Assembly (NCBI GenBank): GCA_964462325.1
Contig: CAYWYQ010000020.1
Span: forward strand, 1-14,186
From: CAYFMS01 sp964462325
GTDB lineage: Bacteria; Patescibacteriota; Patescibacteriia; UBA9934
Reading direction: 5' to 3'
DNA length: 14,186 nt
Positions 12,429-14,186 of this stretch are shown in pieces. Below the pieces are notes generated by a model. It was not told the DNA's origin. It was given only the letters and a program-made list of their open reading frames with translations, and did not search any database. Position 1 is the first letter of the stretch. Each line of letters starts with the position of its first letter. A program made the translations under genes and the position numbers.

Positions 12429-14015
12429 TTATTGCGTTATTTTTGTTAAGAGATTTTTCGATCTTGCATACCAATAAAAGAGTGCAAGTGAGGTAAGTGA
12501 TAAGAGGGCTATACCTCCCCAGGGACTACTTTCATTTTGTGCAACATCATTTACAATTCCAGCGATTGGTTGAACAGGGTCTTCCAAATAGTCAATATCG
12601 GATTCATGACGAGGATAAATATATACTCCATCATTAATCGTTCGAATAATTCCTGTCACTTTTATGCGTGTGGTCGGTATATTACTCCAGGAAATACCGG
12701 TATTTGCATGTGCAACAATTATGACTGATCCGGTATCGTCTTTTAAGGTTAATTTGTCTCCATCACGTCCTTCAACGGCACCGGTAATTGTTACGAGTTC
12801 ACCCTCTTTTTTACTGAGAGCTTCTTCCACGACCAGTTCTTGCGAAGGAAGTTCTTTTTGAGATGTGAAGGTAATTTGATCTGGACCAGATAATTTAATT
12901 CTTGGTTCGCCGCGTGCGGAAGAAAGAATTCCATGTACGGAAATTTCATCTCCAAGTGTTAGTTCTGGCCAATCGGCGCTATGCATATAGAGCTGTATGC
13001 CATTTATGAATGCGATTTGTTTTCCAAAAGTTCCTGGTAATGCGGTAATGAAACCGGTTTTCGTTACGAGGTCAGTGATGCCGGAAGAAGACGCATCTTC
13101 TTTTGCCTCTTTTTTCTGTTCCGTTATTTCTTCCTGTACAGGATCTGTGATTGTTTCTGCATCTAGTTGCAAGGTTTTGTCTTGTGCTTTGGGTGATTCT
13201 TCAGATTGAATAACCCCTGATGAGTACGTAGATTCATCTACCTCTTGAAATGTAAGAACAGAATTTTCTGCTTCCGGACTTGGTATGTCGTATTCATGCC
13301 AAACACCTTCTGCTATGCCCATGCTCACACCTTTTCCAGGTGCAGGAACTTCATCATTTCCATAGGCAATAATGTCAATCAAATTTCCTTCAGCATCACG
13401 AAGTATTATGGAATCGCCGGTATTATTTAGCTGCGCTTTTATGGCATCGATCACTAAATATTGACCAGGGTCTAAATTCCCATCAAGCACTGTTTGCTTT
13501 TCTGTATTATCTTCAATGGACCAGTTCACAAGCGAGATTTGTTTATCAGTCGCATTATAAATCTCGACCCATTCTGGTCCATCGCTCGGAGCGCTCATAA
13601 ATTCTGTAATTTTGACATCTCCTAGCTGTCCGGTCGAAGGAGGGGATGCTATTTTTTCTGTCTCTACGGACTCTAAAATTTCTATTGTTTCAGAATCAGG
13701 TGTGACCGAATTATGCACTTCTTCCTCAATCATATTTTTTAATGATTCTGGCATTGAGGTTTCTGCTATGGCTTCGGTGCTGAGCTCTTGATTGCCTTCT
13801 GCATCGGAGCTTCGTGAGAAAACCCACCCGCCATGATCCAAGCTTTCGCCATTTGTTGTAGGTAAGATGATCCATTCGCCGGAATTGGCGATGGATTCGG
13901 GGATGGTGACTTCAAGGACGAAGACATTGAGCGGCGGTTCGGCGGCAAATGATGCCGTCGGTGTAATGCATAGTCCGAATCCCATAATGAATAGGAATAC
14001 ATATAAATATTTCAT
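12429..14015 (-). CDS. Secreted, membrane-anchored lamin-tail and OB-fold protein (528 aa)
   Basis: Layout: signal peptide at 1-25 (MKYLYVFLFIMGFGLC to ASFAA), a low-complexity Glu/Ser region (about 70-128), a lamin tail domain at about 131-219 (ITEFMSAPSDGPEWVEIYN, LVNWSIEDN, LDPGQYLVI, LNNTGDSIILRDAEGN), a second acidic linker (250-310), two OB-like beta modules (about 316-380 and 403-475, the latter with LVTITGAVEGRDGDKLTL and IKVTGIIRT), and a C-terminal helix (500-516) followed by a basic tail. It therefore sits on the outer face of the membrane. Bacterial lamin-tail domains are found in surface proteins and secreted nucleases; here no nuclease motif is present. The OB modules resemble nucleic-acid-binding folds, so DNA binding at the surface is possible but unproven. 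No SD precedes the ATG at 14015. Confidence 0.82.
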   Translation of the reverse strand: MKYLYVFLFIMGFGLCITPTASFAAEPPLNVFVLEVTIPESIANSGEWIILPTTNGESLDHGGWVFSRSSDAEGNQELSTEAIAETSMPESLKNMIEEEVHNSVTPDSETIEILESVETEKIASPPSTGQLGDVKITEFMSAPSDGPEWVEIYNATDKQISLVNWSIEDNTEKQTVLDGNLDPGQYLVIDAIKAQLNNTGDSIILRDAEGNLIDIIAYGNDEVPAPGKGVSMGIAEGVWHEYDIPSPEAENSVLTFQEVDESTYSSGVIQSEESPKAQDKTLQLDAETITDPVQEEITEQKKEAKEDASSSGITDLVTKTGFITALPGTFGKQIAFINGIQLYMHSADWPELTLGDEISVHGILSSARGEPRIKLSGPDQITFTSQKELPSQELVVEEALSKKEGELVTITGAVEGRDGDKLTLKDDTGSVIIVAHANTGISWSNIPTTRIKVTGIIRTINDGVYIYPRHESDIDYLEDPVQPIAGIVNDVAQNESSPWGGIALLSLTSLALFYWYARSKNLLTKITQ

Positions 14016-14063
14016 AGATATATTTTGTTTTTAAGGTTCGGTGGCGCCAACCAAGACAACAAA

Positions 14064-14093
14064 AAACTCCCAGCTCATAATGAGTGGGAGTTT
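14064..14093 (-). terminator. Terminator for the gene at the right edge
   Basis: AAACTCCCA (14064-14072) pairs with TGGGAGTTT (14085-14093), with an inner CTCA/TGAG. Read on the minus strand the hairpin is followed by TTTTTTG, so it ends transcription coming from the right edge. Confidence 0.8.
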
Positions 14094-14119
14094 ATGTTGA
14101 TATTTCTATTACATCAGTG

Positions 14120-14186
14120 TTACTCGGAGAGGTCAATTGCCGTTGTGGATTCGTCTTCACATGCTACCGGGAAGTCGCTGCTTGTG
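14120..14186 (-). CDS. 3' end of an unidentified gene
   Basis: On the minus strand the last 21 codons before a TAA (14122-14120) are open, ending ACEDESTTAIDLSE. A terminator follows about 26 bases downstream, which supports a real gene end. The stretch is acidic and carries one Cys, but it is too short to assign a family. Confidence 0.5.
   Translation of the reverse strand, partial: TSSDFPVACEDESTTAIDLSE

Noticed and set aside
1..14186. CRISPR array, insertion sequence or rRNA genes
   Set aside because: No regularly spaced repeats, no transposase motif and no rRNA-like sequence were seen on either strand.

Overview
The window looks like a piece of a bacterial chromosome, most likely from the Candidate Phyla Radiation (Patescibacteria). 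This lineage is inferred from gene content and style, not from a marker gene: many small orphan genes, a RuvB next to a bacterial PH-domain membrane protein, a lamin-tail-domain surface protein, an NBR1-like/SpoIID fusion, short spacers packed with intrinsic terminators, and several genes with no Shine-Dalgarno site. The genetic code appears standard (TGA is used as a stop). One 100-N scaffold gap lies at 8079-8178.

Layout. 1-1218 (+): 3' part of a secreted SpoIID-type cell-wall protein. 1219-1492: no gene, but a pair of mutually exclusive hairpins. 1493-2671 (+): four small genes of unknown function in three compact units, each with its own sigma70-like promoter and terminator. 2673-3505 (-): a two-gene membrane unit ending in a PH-domain protein. 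3539-4567 (-): ruvB, divergent from 4635-4721 (+), tRNA-Leu(UAA). The 3' end of this tRNA and its terminator are repeated about 209 bp downstream, around a GC-rich hairpin block. 4991-5942 (+): a PEBP-family protein and an RppH-like Nudix hydrolase. 6159-6800 (+): an M23-like metallopeptidase. 6870-7286 (+): a DUF1761 membrane protein. 7366-10727 (+): one RND efflux pump gene, split only by the assembly gap. 10750-11658 (-): a ZIP metal transporter with an acidic, histidine-rich tail, divergent from 11724-12137 (+), a Fur/Zur-type repressor. 12199-14015 (-): a lamin-tail/OB-fold surface protein followed by a small conserved-looking protein. 14120-14186 (-): the last codons of another gene.

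How the parts work together. The clearest functional pair is the Fur/Zur repressor and the ZIP transporter. They share a 65-bp promoter region with an imperfect inverted repeat over the transporter promoter, as expected for zinc-controlled uptake. The SpoIID protein, the M23 protein and the lamin-tail protein point to envelope remodelling and display. RuvB serves recombination, and the Nudix enzyme is a candidate mRNA 5'-end processing factor.

The most unusual structures are the duplicated tRNA 3' end with its internal hairpin block, the run of small-gene cassettes, the alternative hairpins at 1380-1444, and two apparently coexisting start modes: a strong SD in the small-gene and M23 units, and leaderless or SD-less starts in ruvB, fur and others. 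The RND gene should be re-joined before use: the two gap edges share 55 identical bases, and collapsing them restores one open frame.
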